DNA of 64,000 nucleotides, from assembly GCF_003001935.1 (NCBI RefSeq), contig NZ_PVNG01000005.1, positions 1 to 64,000 on the forward strand. Reading direction: 5' to 3'. Below are positions 6,538 through 15,220 of this stretch, piece by piece. The position numbers were made by a program, and so were the translations under genes. How positions within the stretch are numbered: position 1 is the stretch's first letter; every line of letters starts with the position of its first letter. This DNA comes from Nonomuraea fuscirosea. GTDB taxonomy: Bacteria; Actinomycetota; Actinomycetes; Streptosporangiales; Streptosporangiaceae. A model generated the notes under the pieces. That model searched no databases. It was not told the origin of the DNA and worked only from the letters and a program-made list of their open reading frames with translations.

Positions 6538-8303
6538 GCCGACGCGTAGGCCGATGCGCCGGCTGCGGTCGTGACGGCCAGATCGGCGGGCGCCGTCCGG
6601 ACGGTGCTCAGGTCTGTGGCAGCTGCTATCGCGCCTACAAGCCCAAGCACCGCTGCGATGCATGCGGTGAGCTGCGGTTCCCTGCGGTCAAGGCAGGAGG
6701 ACGCTCTGGGAGTGACAAGACCCTCTGCTCAATCTGCTATCGGACCGCCCGGCCCAAGCGCCTATGTGATGGTTGCGGTCAGCTCCGCATCATCAACTCC
6801 GGCAGGGCGGATCACGGTGAGCCCGCGCTCTGCGTCACCTGCTACCCGCGAATCCAGGCCAAGGTAACCTGCTCCGACTGCGGCGAATTGGCGCCACCCG
6901 TCGTGGTTCCGGGCGGCCGCACCGACACCACCCGCATCCTCTGCTCCCGCTGCTACGCACGTCCGCATCGCCCCTGTGGGGTCTGCGGACGATCCCGCCG
7001 TGTCGCTCTGAAAGCCACTGACATCAACCCTGACATCTGCCCTACGTGCTATCAGGCACCCGAAGTGTCCTGCGCGATCTGTGGTCGGCGCGACCGTGGT
7101 CGGCACACCGGCATCGGTGGGGCTCCGGCGTGCTTTAGTTGCATGCTCGCCGATCGCATCGACGCCCTCCTCACGGGGCCTGACGGGGCCATCGCAGGGA
7201 CGCTGGTGCCGCTGCGCGAGGCCATTCTCGCGACGAACAACGCCCAGGCCGCCCTCTCCAACTTAGGCCGCAGCCGAGCCCACGACGTCCTCGCGGAGAT
7301 CGCCGCCGGACGCGCTCCGCTCGCCCATGCCACCCTGGACCAGCACGGCTCCAGCCGCTCCATCGATCACCTGCGCGGGCTGCTTGTCGCCGCCCATGCC
7401 CTGCCGGCCCGCGACGAGCACCTCGTCCGGCTAGAAGCCTTCGCTCGCACTATTGCGGACTCTGTAGACCCTGACGACAGGACGATCATTGCTCTGTATG
7501 CGCGCAGCCATGTGCTGCGCCGCCTCCGCCGACACCTCAACGGCTCCGCACTCCAGCCTGGTGCGGCCTACCGGGCACGTGCAGAACTCGCCTCCAGCAT
7601 TCGCTTCCTCGCCCACCTGCGCCGCCGAGGCCGCACCCTGGCCACCTGTCGACAGATCGACCTGGACGCCTGGCTTGCCAATCCTCGGCACGCAAACAGC
7701 ACTCGCAGTTTCTGGTCTTGGGCCATCAAGACCAGAAATCTGCCGCCCTTGGAAATCCCCGTCACGATCAACACCGAGCCGTCCCAGTTCACCCCGGACG
7801 ACCACCGATGGGCGCAAGCACGACGCCTGCTGACTGAAGACACTCTCCCGACCGCCGACCGGGTTGCTGGCCTCTTGGTCCTGCTGTTCGCACAGCAGGT
7901 CAGCAGAATCGCCCGACTCACCCGCAGCCACATCCACCATCGCAGTGACAGAGTCACCGAACTCAGTCTCGGTGCCACGAACGTCGTTCTCCCTGGCCCA
8001 CTCGCTGACTTGATCAGCCAACTCCCCACCCCGCGTAGCGACGGCACCGCTCGCTATCTCCACGACGGAACCTGGCTATTCCCCGGTCGTCGCCCCGGCC
8101 ATCCCCTCCATCCCACAAGCTTGTCCCGCCGCCTAACCGAGCTTGGTATCGATCCCCGTCCCGATCGCAACAGCGCCCTACTGGACTACGCTCGCCAACT
8201 CCCGCCTCCCGTTATCGGACGACTGCTCGGCCTTGCGCCAGGAACCGTCGACCGGTGGGCGACAATCTCCGGCGGCCGATGGGCCCGTTACAGGCCAACC
8301 TGA
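6534..8303 (+). CDS. Six-zinc-ribbon protein with inactive recombinase-like fold
   Basis: A 589-residue protein. Residues 8-205 hold six consecutive C-x2-C...C-x2-C units of about 35 residues (CAGC..CGSC, CDAC..CSIC, CDGC..CVTC, CSDC..CSRC, CGVC..CPTC, CAIC..CFSC), most ending CY. A helical linker follows. The C-terminal half (about 330-589) has the outline of a tyrosine recombinase core: an SSIRFLAHLRRRGR core-binding-like helix, LFAQQVSRIARLTRSHI in place of the box I arginine helix, and LLGLAPGTVDRWATIS where LGHxxxxTTxxYxH is expected. The HxxR motif is gone and the tyrosine position is W, so it looks catalytically dead. The predicted role is accessory DNA binding for the upstream recombinase; the fold call is inference. 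Confidence 0.8.
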   Translation: MSRRVGRCAGCGRDGQIGGRRPDGAQVCGSCYRAYKPKHRCDACGELRFPAVKAGGRSGSDKTLCSICYRTARPKRLCDGCGQLRIINSGRADHGEPALCVTCYPRIQAKVTCSDCGELAPPVVVPGGRTDTTRILCSRCYARPHRPCGVCGRSRRVALKATDINPDICPTCYQAPEVSCAICGRRDRGRHTGIGGAPACFSCMLADRIDALLTGPDGAIAGTLVPLREAILATNNAQAALSNLGRSRAHDVLAEIAAGRAPLAHATLDQHGSSRSIDHLRGLLVAAHALPARDEHLVRLEAFARTIADSVDPDDRTIIALYARSHVLRRLRRHLNGSALQPGAAYRARAELASSIRFLAHLRRRGRTLATCRQIDLDAWLANPRHANSTRSFWSWAIKTRNLPPLEIPVTINTEPSQFTPDDHRWAQARRLLTEDTLPTADRVAGLLVLLFAQQVSRIARLTRSHIHHRSDRVTELSLGATNVVLPGPLADLISQLPTPRSDGTARYLHDGTWLFPGRRPGHPLHPTSLSRRLTELGIDPRPDRNSALLDYARQLPPPVIGRLLGLAPGTVDRWATISGGRWARYRPT

Positions 8304-8817
8304 CCTGCACCAATGCCCAGCATGACCGCGACTTTATTGCGCCGAGGACGCCGTGGTGCCGAGCCGCAGATGTTCTCGACTGCGCCTAGGATCCGGGTGG
8401 TGATCTGTTGGAAGGCCGGGGCTGGCTCGCGATAGGGCGCCCATCCTGTAGGAGACCGAGCTAGTCGCGTTGCGCCTGCCGCCTGGGGGTCGTCAGCCGC
8501 GTGATCGCGACAGCATCGATCCCAGCGACAGTTCCATCAGTCCCGCCTGCCGTGTCATCCTCCACCTCTTTCAGTTGGGGCTGGACCAGCGAACGATCCG
8601 ACAGTGGATATAAGAGATCGACTACGGGCCTGGATGCCAATGCAGGTGAAGGGCATGAGCTCGGGCGACCATAGGTCAACGACGTTCGCGCTACAAGATC
8701 ATCAAACTCGGTCGGTCCGGCGGCGATCGCCTTCATCTCAACTCTCACCCCTGGCGCTTAACAGTCACGTCCATAGGCATGGGGGGATGGTCGCCTGCTT
8801 CCCTTCTGCAAGGGGCT
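8304..8817. other. Gap between two convergent island operons
   Basis: About 510 bp between the 3' ends of the recombinase operon and the nuclease gene. The only candidate is a minus-strand frame at 8461-8736 (ATG; 91 residues, opening MKAIAAGPTEFDDLVARTSL) with no close ribosome-binding site and no recognisable family. I do not call it a gene. The base composition is less GC3-structured, as in decayed or intergenic DNA. Confidence 0.4.
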
Positions 8818-10890
8818 TTACTGTGAGTAGGTGGAGGGGGTAAGGCGGTTGCCTGTCACGACGCCCACGAGCACGCATCGATCAATCTCGGCATGACGGG
8901 GGCGGTGTGACGCGAGCCAGGTAAGCTCATCGATCCTGCGGGTGCCTTTGGTATCGCTTTTTGCCGTGAGATCCAGAACGAGAAGTTGTCCGAAGGGTGC
9001 GTTGGTGTTGGTGTACTCGGCTTCTTGGGTGAGGTATTTCTCCTCGATGTGCTCGCGTGTGTTGTCGTCGCTGTCCTGCTTCATCTCCGTGAGGTAACGC
9101 AGCGAGCCGAAGTGCACCATGACGTCGGCGCGCCCCATACCGACATCGGTGGATTCGACCTGGACGATGTTGTGCAGTTTCCCCGACAGCAGCCAGCCAT
9201 GGAAGTCTCGCTGGAGGTCGGCTTCGACGGGCATGCGCTGCCCCTTTTCCGGTTTCCGCCGGTAATCGTAGGGACGATCGCCGCTCTTGCCGGAGCCGAA
9301 GAGGCTGGTGCGGGTCAGGTCGGAGCGGCTCTTGAGGAAGAGCAAGGTCTGCTCGACGAGCGCGCTGAACGTGTGCCGGACATCCCCCGCGAAGCGAGGG
9401 TGTGCAGACAGTTCCGCAATGAAACGGTCCAGCAACGGCACGATCAAAGGATCCGTAGCTTCAAGCCGGGCGACATCGCTGCTGTAGGCGAGGCCCTCGA
9501 GAACGCCGAGCGCGTCGTCGTTGAGTTCTCCGCCGATCCGCAAGGCCTCCTGGAGGCCGAGCGTTCGGACGAGGACGGGAGCGAAGCGGTGGAGGCGATC
9601 AGCCACCGCTGTTTGCCCGCCCTCCTCATCATCGTCCTCGGCGGGGTCCTTGACGGGATCGCTGTTGGTCTCCCGCGCGTCGATCCTAGCGATGATCAGC
9701 GCTGCTGTCTCCGTGTCGAACACAGGGCCGGGATAGTCCTGCGGCTGTCGGGCGGCATGTCGCAGGGCCGCCAGAAAGGCTGTCTCACGCAGGAAGCCGT
9801 CTTCAATCGCGGGCTCGACCAGCGTCGCCAGGCCGCTCGCAGGCTCGCTGACGCCGACGGGCCGGACAGCGCGGGCCGCGCGGTAGGCGTCGAACACAGC
9901 GTCCAACGCGCGCCAGCAGTCCATCCACACCGGTGCCTGCAAGGCTTGCGAGGCTGCCCGAAGCTGGAGAAGGAGACGTCCCCAGGCAATCTCCGCAGAC
10001 CGGCGTGGCTGTAACCACACGGGCTGGTGGGTGCCGTGCAGCCATGCCTCCCGCCGTTCTAACGCCCGCGCCACCTGATCGGTGGCGGCGGCCACCTGTT
10101 CAGCGTTGCCTGCAGCGAATCCCAAGACGGCATCGCACACCGCCGCGTACACCTCGGCATCGTCGCGGCCCTCCTCTGCAGCGGCGGCAGTGGCGAAGAA
10201 TTGGCGAGCCTGTGTCATCTCGCCTGTGACCTTGGACCACTCACGCGACGTCAACGCGGCTCGCAGGCGGTCACAGCCAAGTTCGAACAGCGCGTCGACA
10301 TCGGCCGCCTCGTCGACGGACAGGTGCTGCAGCATGTCGCGCATGCTCGCCGTGATCGCCGTTTCTCGCTGTGACCAGCAATCCAGCGCAACTCCGAGGA
10401 TGCGTGGCAGTCGTTCGAGAAAGTCTTCCGGTCCGTCGGCGGGCAGATCTTCCAGCGTTTGCCAGACCTTGTAAGGACTGACAGCCTCCGCCACTGCTAG
10501 CCGGACCGCTCCCTCCAACCGCGCTGCGGCCAGCAATGGCATGGCGCCGATGGCCTCAGCCAGGCCGTCCAGCAAGACCTCGTTCAACTGGCGGGCAAGC
10601 CCCCGGGCGGTAGCTGAGCTGCCCAGCAGGGTCTCCAGCGCTGAGGAGAACGCCAGAAGACTCCTTTGCCCGGCGAATCCGGCGGGGAAGGGATCAGCTC
10701 TCTCGATCCAGATTGCATCGCCTGCGTCAAAGGCGTGCACAATCGCCTCGGCCAGCAAGGGCGCATAGGGGCCGGCTGCGACGTCGCCCACCTCGCCGTG
10801 CACCACCTGGGGCGGCAACGAAATGGCCTGAAACGTAATCGTCTGCCCGGAAGCCGCCAGGGCGTTCAGCCTGTCTGCCAACTGCGCCAT
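8818..10890 (-). CDS. Large helical protein with C-terminal PD-(D/E)XK nuclease
   Basis: A 690-residue protein. Residues 1-540 are mostly helical, with no motif I recognise. The C-terminal 120 residues form a restriction-endonuclease-like core: acidic EADLQRDFHGWL helix, then GRADVMV (D589) and YLTEMKQ (E602-x-K604), followed by a helix with a conserved-type Gln (TQEAEYT, Q622) and a FGQLLVLDLT strand. That is the D..ExK..Q pattern of PD-(D/E)XK nucleases. The start ATG at 10890 follows AAGGAGA by 5-6 bases. It lies 31 bp after the SMC-like gene on the same strand and is the likely toxic or cleaving effector of that operon. Confidence 0.85.
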   Translation of the reverse strand: MAQLADRLNALAASGQTITFQAISLPPQVVHGEVGDVAAGPYAPLLAEAIVHAFDAGDAIWIERADPFPAGFAGQRSLLAFSSALETLLGSSATARGLARQLNEVLLDGLAEAIGAMPLLAAARLEGAVRLAVAEAVSPYKVWQTLEDLPADGPEDFLERLPRILGVALDCWSQRETAITASMRDMLQHLSVDEAADVDALFELGCDRLRAALTSREWSKVTGEMTQARQFFATAAAAEEGRDDAEVYAAVCDAVLGFAAGNAEQVAAATDQVARALERREAWLHGTHQPVWLQPRRSAEIAWGRLLLQLRAASQALQAPVWMDCWRALDAVFDAYRAARAVRPVGVSEPASGLATLVEPAIEDGFLRETAFLAALRHAARQPQDYPGPVFDTETAALIIARIDARETNSDPVKDPAEDDDEEGGQTAVADRLHRFAPVLVRTLGLQEALRIGGELNDDALGVLEGLAYSSDVARLEATDPLIVPLLDRFIAELSAHPRFAGDVRHTFSALVEQTLLFLKSRSDLTRTSLFGSGKSGDRPYDYRRKPEKGQRMPVEADLQRDFHGWLLSGKLHNIVQVESTDVGMGRADVMVHFGSLRYLTEMKQDSDDNTREHIEEKYLTQEAEYTNTNAPFGQLLVLDLTAKSDTKGTRRIDELTWLASHRPRHAEIDRCVLVGVVTGNRLTPSTYSQ

Positions 10891-10921
10891 GCCGTCTCCT
10901 TGCTCTGCCCGCGATTGTTCG

Positions 10922-12895
10922 TCACCACAACGGTCTGCCGTCGGGAGCTTCGATAATGTTCCCCTGCTGCAGCACGTCATGTGCCAGTTCGAAGTCGCTG
11001 GTGGTGATCAGCACCTGCAGATGCCTGTCCATGGCGAGCTTGGCCAGTTCTCCCAGCAGCCTGCGAATGTCGAGGTCTTGTACCTCCTCCGCCTTCGGGC
11101 TGTCAATGAGTAGCAGCCCTGGGTGTGTGGAGACGTGGTGAGCGGCGCCCACTCGCAACAGGGCGATCACGACTGCGATGCGAAGCCGTAGCCGTTCACC
11201 TGGGCTCTGGACGCCGAACGGCTTGGGGCGGTCACCGCCCTTGGTCACCTCCAGGCGCGCGGCGCGGTCGATCCTCACCGCCTCCAGGGAGTCGATACCG
11301 AAGCGTCGGCCGAGTTCGACGATCTCGCGGTTGAGGTCGGAGAAGAGCGTTTCCGCAGCGGTTTCGTGATCTTCCTCCAAGGTTTTGACCGCTGTCTTGA
11401 GCACCTTCAATGCCTTGGTCTGGCCGGGGTCATCGACCAGAGGCGGCAATTCCGGAAAGACGCTGAGCGCGCCCTCCAACCGCAGCACCTGCTCTCGCGC
11501 CGCGACTCGGGCCGGGACCTGGGTCGCGAACTCCGCCCGGCGAAGCCGCTCTTGCACTCGGGCCAGGTCACCTGAGAGGCGTGTCAGTTCTGCTTCGGCG
11601 GCTTCCAGCGCTTGCTTGGCGGCCCTTTCCGCAGCGGCACTGGCCTCCAGCCGCTGCTTGGCCTCGGCGATGACGTCGTCGGGGTTGTCGTCGTCACCGG
11701 GCACCAGCCGCGAGCACACGGCACATGCGTGGGCTTGGCTCTCCTCGCGGCGGCGCTCGGCGGTGATCTCCTGATCGCAGCGCGGGCACGCCTTGGGGTC
11801 AAGCCCGTGAAAGAGCAGGCGCGCGGTGGCACTCTCGCTGACATCGTTGACGAGCTTGGCGTCGTGCTGGCGTTGAGCACGAGCGCGACGATGCGCCTGC
11901 ATCAGCTCGTCCCACAGGTCCTGCGCGCCAGCCACGGCGCGAGAGAGCCTGACCGCCTCTGCCGCCAGATCCGTCAGCGACTCCTGCTCACCTTCGTCGC
12001 CGTCACCGAGCAGGGCGAGCCGCTGTTGTGCCTGCCGCAGATTCTCCTCGATCTGCTGTCGTTCCTGGTTGCGTTGCTCCCTGGCTTCCTTGTCGGCAGC
12101 AAGGTGCGTCTTGCGGCGTGCGGCCAGCACATCGGCCGTGGTCTTGACCCGGGTGAGCGCTGCGGCCGACGGTAGGTCCAAGAACACCTGGAGGAGACGC
12201 CCGGGCAGGCCGCTCATCAGGACTTCTCCGAGCAGGGCCTTGTCCCGGCCGGCGGGCAGGTAGATCGCTCCGAAGTACACAGGCCAGCCATGGGTCTGGG
12301 TGCCCGTCTCCTGAAAGCTGTTGACGAGTGGGTGCAGGTCCAGCCGGTCCATCATCAGGGCTTGGATCTGCTCGGCATAGCTTTCGTCGCTGGATGCCCG
12401 CAGAACGGAGACGATCTGCCGGGCGGCGTCGGGTTCACGCGCCGTTTCCAGGGTTTGGATATCGGGACCGGTCAGCACCACCGCTGAGGTGATCTTCTCG
12501 TTGGTCAGGTTCAGCCGGAAGCCCATGGGCTGCCCGGCCACTTCGACGTCCAGATCAATCTCGTGCAGCCAGTGCCGTACGCCGATCGACTCCCGCGGCG
12601 AGCCGCGCAGGCACCAGGTGATCAGCTCCAGGACACTGGTCTTGCCTCGGAGGTTGGCCGCGACCAGACCCGTCAAGCCTTCGGAGAAGCGCAGCGGGGT
12701 ATCGAACTTGCCCGGGTAAACCGAGCCCGTACGCACCCCCGACAGTCGCAGCCGGTGCAACCTGAGCGTGCGGGGTCTGGCAGGCGGTGTCGCGAGGGGA
12801 ACGCCGTAGTCGTCGAACACGCTGCGGACATCCTCCGCTGGCACGCCGATCCGCTCAGAGATCCGGCTCTCCAGAGGCATGCCGTTCTCAGTCAT
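10922..12895 (-). CDS. SMC/Rad50-like ATPase with zinc tip
   Basis: A 657-residue ABC ATPase of the SMC/Rad50/RecN group. Walker A is AANLRGKTS (K85). A coiled coil runs out from about 255 to 360, and the tip carries two CxxC pairs, C370-PR-C373 and C391-AV-C394. The coil returns at 405-475 and 495-525. The signature SPGERLRLR is at 564-572 and Walker B LLLIDSP at 594-600. The usual catalytic Glu after the Walker B Asp is Ser. Both CxxC pairs lie in one chain, so the tip could be a self-contained zinc ribbon rather than a Rad50-type hook. The start overlaps the preceding gene by 8 bp, which fits a stable complex with that product. Confidence 0.92.
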   Translation of the reverse strand: MTENGMPLESRISERIGVPAEDVRSVFDDYGVPLATPPARPRTLRLHRLRLSGVRTGSVYPGKFDTPLRFSEGLTGLVAANLRGKTSVLELITWCLRGSPRESIGVRHWLHEIDLDVEVAGQPMGFRLNLTNEKITSAVVLTGPDIQTLETAREPDAARQIVSVLRASSDESYAEQIQALMMDRLDLHPLVNSFQETGTQTHGWPVYFGAIYLPAGRDKALLGEVLMSGLPGRLLQVFLDLPSAAALTRVKTTADVLAARRKTHLAADKEAREQRNQERQQIEENLRQAQQRLALLGDGDEGEQESLTDLAAEAVRLSRAVAGAQDLWDELMQAHRRARAQRQHDAKLVNDVSESATARLLFHGLDPKACPRCDQEITAERRREESQAHACAVCSRLVPGDDDNPDDVIAEAKQRLEASAAAERAAKQALEAAEAELTRLSGDLARVQERLRRAEFATQVPARVAAREQVLRLEGALSVFPELPPLVDDPGQTKALKVLKTAVKTLEEDHETAAETLFSDLNREIVELGRRFGIDSLEAVRIDRAARLEVTKGGDRPKPFGVQSPGERLRLRIAVVIALLRVGAAHHVSTHPGLLLIDSPKAEEVQDLDIRRLLGELAKLAMDRHLQVLITTSDFELAHDVLQQGNIIEAPDGRPLW

Positions 12896-13616
12896 GAGTC
12901 ACCGCCTGGGCTCGCAGCTTCTCGAGACGTGCGCGGGCCCGGGCAGTAACCGACGCAATCCGCTCTCCCCGGGTCGCCTCGGCGTACTCCCGTTGCAGAT
13001 ACTGCCGCTGCTTGAGCTGGCTGCCCCCCAGCCCGTCGGCCAGAGCGAGGACAAGACGTGTTCGCTCGACGTAGTACTGAAAGACAGGCGCCTCGTAGAT
13101 CACTTGTCGGGCCACTTCCCTGCCGGCCGCCAGCAGGAAGTAGTCATGCTGGCGGACCCGGTTGACCGTGCCGCGCCTCCGCCTTCCCACCAGTGCCGCG
13201 CTGCGCAGCACCGCCAGAGCGTCATCCAGAGGCTCATAGGCACCGAAGTGATGGCGCAGCATCGGATACCGCCGCACTTCCGGCTCTTCAGAGTCCAAGA
13301 TGCTCCCCGCCAGCTCGAGAAGAGGCTCTTCGCCGCTCTTCTCATACTCCGTCAGAAGCTCGTCCGCGAGATAGTCGGGATTGCGCAGCCAGAAGTCCAG
13401 CTTCTGTAGCCGCACCTGCGTTCGAACCACGCCCACAGCCTCGGCAAGCCCAGGCAGGGCCCGGTCGGCATCGCTGACGTCCTCACAAGCACCATCGATG
13501 AGCAGCAGGATGCGCACCGCATCCTGCTCCCGGCTGGTCACTGGACTGTCGATGTTCGGATTCGAAAGTGCCTGGTCCACCGGCCAAGAATAATAGCGAA
13601 TGGCGGCATTTAACAC
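12888..13616 (-). CDS. Small helical component of SMC operon (ABC-3C middle-component-like)
   Basis: A 242-residue, mainly helical protein. Its middle reads VRTQVRLQKLDFWLRNPDYLADELL, then a winged-helix-like stretch LDDALAVLRSAALVGRRRRG..HDYFLLAAGREVARQVI and a basic coiled C-terminus. In position and style it matches the short middle component of ABC-three-component systems, or LmuC of Lamassu, which bridge the SMC ATPase and effector. That is inference from architecture, since I see no diagnostic motif. The start is uncertain: GTG at 13614-13616 gives the longest frame, with no clear ribosome-binding site and two palindromes just upstream. It overlaps the ATPase gene by 8 bp. Confidence 0.7.
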   Translation of the reverse strand: MLNAAIRYYSWPVDQALSNPNIDSPVTSREQDAVRILLLIDGACEDVSDADRALPGLAEAVGVVRTQVRLQKLDFWLRNPDYLADELLTEYEKSGEEPLLELAGSILDSEEPEVRRYPMLRHHFGAYEPLDDALAVLRSAALVGRRRRGTVNRVRQHDYFLLAAGREVARQVIYEAPVFQYYVERTRLVLALADGLGGSQLKQRQYLQREYAEATRGERIASVTARARARLEKLRAQAVTHD

Positions 13617-13627
13617 CGCCGAACAAG

Positions 13628-13697
13628 AACTTATAAGTTTCGAAATTTGAGATCGAAATGTTATTAGGGGTATGACGGATGGTGATCATGAATCACC
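13628..13697. promoter_or_regulatory. Palindrome-rich promoter region of nuclease/SMC operon
   Basis: An unusually AT-rich stretch upstream of the minus-strand operon. It holds AACTTATAAGTT (13628-13639, perfect 12 bp), overlapping TTTCGAAA (13638-13645, perfect 8 bp), and GGTGAT-CATGA-ATCACC (13681-13697, perfect 6-bp arms). The first two sit 12-30 bp from the start codon, where a repressor would cover the -10 region. TTATAA could itself serve as the -10. Confidence 0.55.
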
Positions 13698-14278
13698 TCC
13701 ATACACAAGCCGTGGACTCTCCAGCCGCCCATACAAAAGCTTTGCGGCCGCCAGGCACCATTCCCATCAGTATCACAGCCACGCCCATCGGCTCCTGCAG
13801 GCGTCTGTGTCCACGCGATGCTGCCGCGAGACGTGCCGCCACAGGGTGAGGCAGCGGCCACGAGTGCGATCATCACGACCGCAGCGCCGACTGGATCGCA
13901 CTCCTACTTGGCCATGAGGCAAGCGCCGCGGGCGAGTTCACCGCTCAAGACCAGCCCAAAGCAGACGATGCCGAACGGAGACTTCCACGCCATGGCCCTC
14001 TCGCACGAACTCTTATTGAACGTGCGATTCTGTCGGCGCATCCTGGCTGTGAGCCATGACGACGGCCACCAGGAGGCGCACCCCCGGGGAGAAATCGAGG
14101 AATTCGTCGCGGCCCTGGTCCTGCTCAGACACCCGCACCACAACCGGCCCGCTCCATCACGCGGCGACCCGGGCGTCACGCACGCGCCTGAAACTATCGC
14201 GCCGGTATTTCCGGCCCGTAGAGGGCATGCGCCAAACGCGGCCATAATGCGGCACCCATGGGATGCGAAGCGGCATGT
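13698..14278. other. Gap between nuclease operon and XRE gene
   Basis: About 580 bp with no supported gene. A plus-strand frame (13818-14444) and a minus-strand frame (13904-14245) are open, but both lack a ribosome-binding site, family resemblance and normal codon bias, and the first runs antisense through the XRE gene. This is probably decayed mobile DNA. Confidence 0.4.
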
Positions 14279-14533
14279 TCAGCGGCGACCTGGCAGGTCG
14301 GCCCACTCGAACAGCTCACGAGCAGGAACACGCAATGCATCGGCGATTTGGAACACCTTATCCAGATGTGGGCTGTACATGCCGTTCTCGATCCGGTTGA
14401 TCGTCTTGCGATCGACGTCGGCCAACTCACCGAGTTGCTCCTGAGTTAGCCCGTGCCCTTCGCGCAGCTCACGCAGCCGCGACCCGAACTGTCTGCGCAG
14501 CTCAGCGAGGCGTGGCGTGATCGGATCTGGCAC
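14279..14533 (-). CDS. XRE-family HTH regulator (84 aa)
   Basis: A complete Cro/C1-type helix-turn-helix: FGSRLRELREGHGLTQEQLGELADVDRKTINRIENGMYSPHLDKVFQIADALRVPARELFEWAD (about residues 16-79). That is the standard single-domain phage or toxin-antitoxin type regulator. The start is GTG at 14531-14533. A perfect 18-bp palindrome lies 34 bp upstream, typical of autoregulation. It points the same way as the SMC/nuclease operon 660 bp downstream and could control it, although the gap argues for a separate transcript. Confidence 0.9.
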   Translation of the reverse strand: MPDPITPRLAELRRQFGSRLRELREGHGLTQEQLGELADVDRKTINRIENGMYSPHLDKVFQIADALRVPARELFEWADLPGRR

Positions 14534-14567
14534 TCACCCACGGTGACGGGCATGATCCTCAAAGGTC

Positions 14568-14585
14568 TGTACCAACGTTGGTACA
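14568..14585. promoter_or_regulatory. Perfect 18-bp palindrome, XRE operator candidate
   Basis: TGTACCAAC-GTTGGTACA is self-complementary over all 18 bases and sits 35-52 bp upstream of the XRE start codon, overlapping where its promoter should be. Two-fold symmetry of this length fits a dimeric XRE repressor binding its own promoter. Confidence 0.7.
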
Positions 14586-15220
14586 AATGATTGCAGCAGT
14601 CCCGGCTTAACTGCCGTGACGTGCAAGCATGCAGCCACGCCCAGCGTGCAGCCGTTCCCGCCGCCCCTTCTTGGAGAGAGAGGCATGATCCGCTTCTGCC
14701 AGGCCCACCCCCTCCAGGCCCACATCCCCACCCCTCCCCATCGCAACCGCCACGGCGGATTCTCCCCCGCCTGGCGGATCTCCCAGCACGCTGGGCTGTC
14801 CCGGGAACTCCATGAACACGGGGCGGGCAACATGCTGCGCAATGCTGCCCACGCCACCTCCCTCGCGAAAATCCGACTCCCGCTGGCCCCATCCGGGAGT
14901 AACAGCTTGCTGCGCGTCCGAGCGGTCAGCTCCCCGCCTCCCAGTACCGATGCCGATCCCGCCGAAGTATGCCTGAACAGGGAACTGGCGCGAACGCCCG
15001 TCGATCCGAGAACCGGGCAGAACGTGAAGGCCGCCGGCCACGACAATCCCGACCTCGTCGCCCAGGACGCTGGGACTCTCCTGAAGAGAAAGCGCTGCGC
15101 CACGGCCATCGCCTATCGCATCGGCACCAAGCCGTGCATCAGGCTCGCTTCGCTAAGGCACTCAGCAGGCTCCGGCCAATCGTCCACTTACGCTGACCGA
15201 CGTCCGGAAGAGGTAGATAC
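14586..15220. other. Gap upstream of IS3 OrfA
   Basis: About 635 bp. The best frame is plus-strand ATG 14685 to 15224 (179 residues, opening MIRFCQAHPLQAH), preceded by GGAGAGAG. It has fairly high GC3 but no recognisable domain, and it runs into the IS3 gene. It could be a degraded gene. I see no CRISPR, tRNA or other RNA. Confidence 0.35.

Noticed and set aside
8461..8736. Small minus-strand gene between the convergent island operons
   Set aside because: No adequate ribosome-binding site, no family resemblance, weak codon bias.
8818..13616. Wadjet (JetABCD) or BREX system
   Set aside because: Wadjet needs a much larger JetC and a toprim JetD; BREX needs BrxC, PglX and PglZ. None is present. 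The ATPase here is short with a zinc tip and the effector is PD-(D/E)XK.
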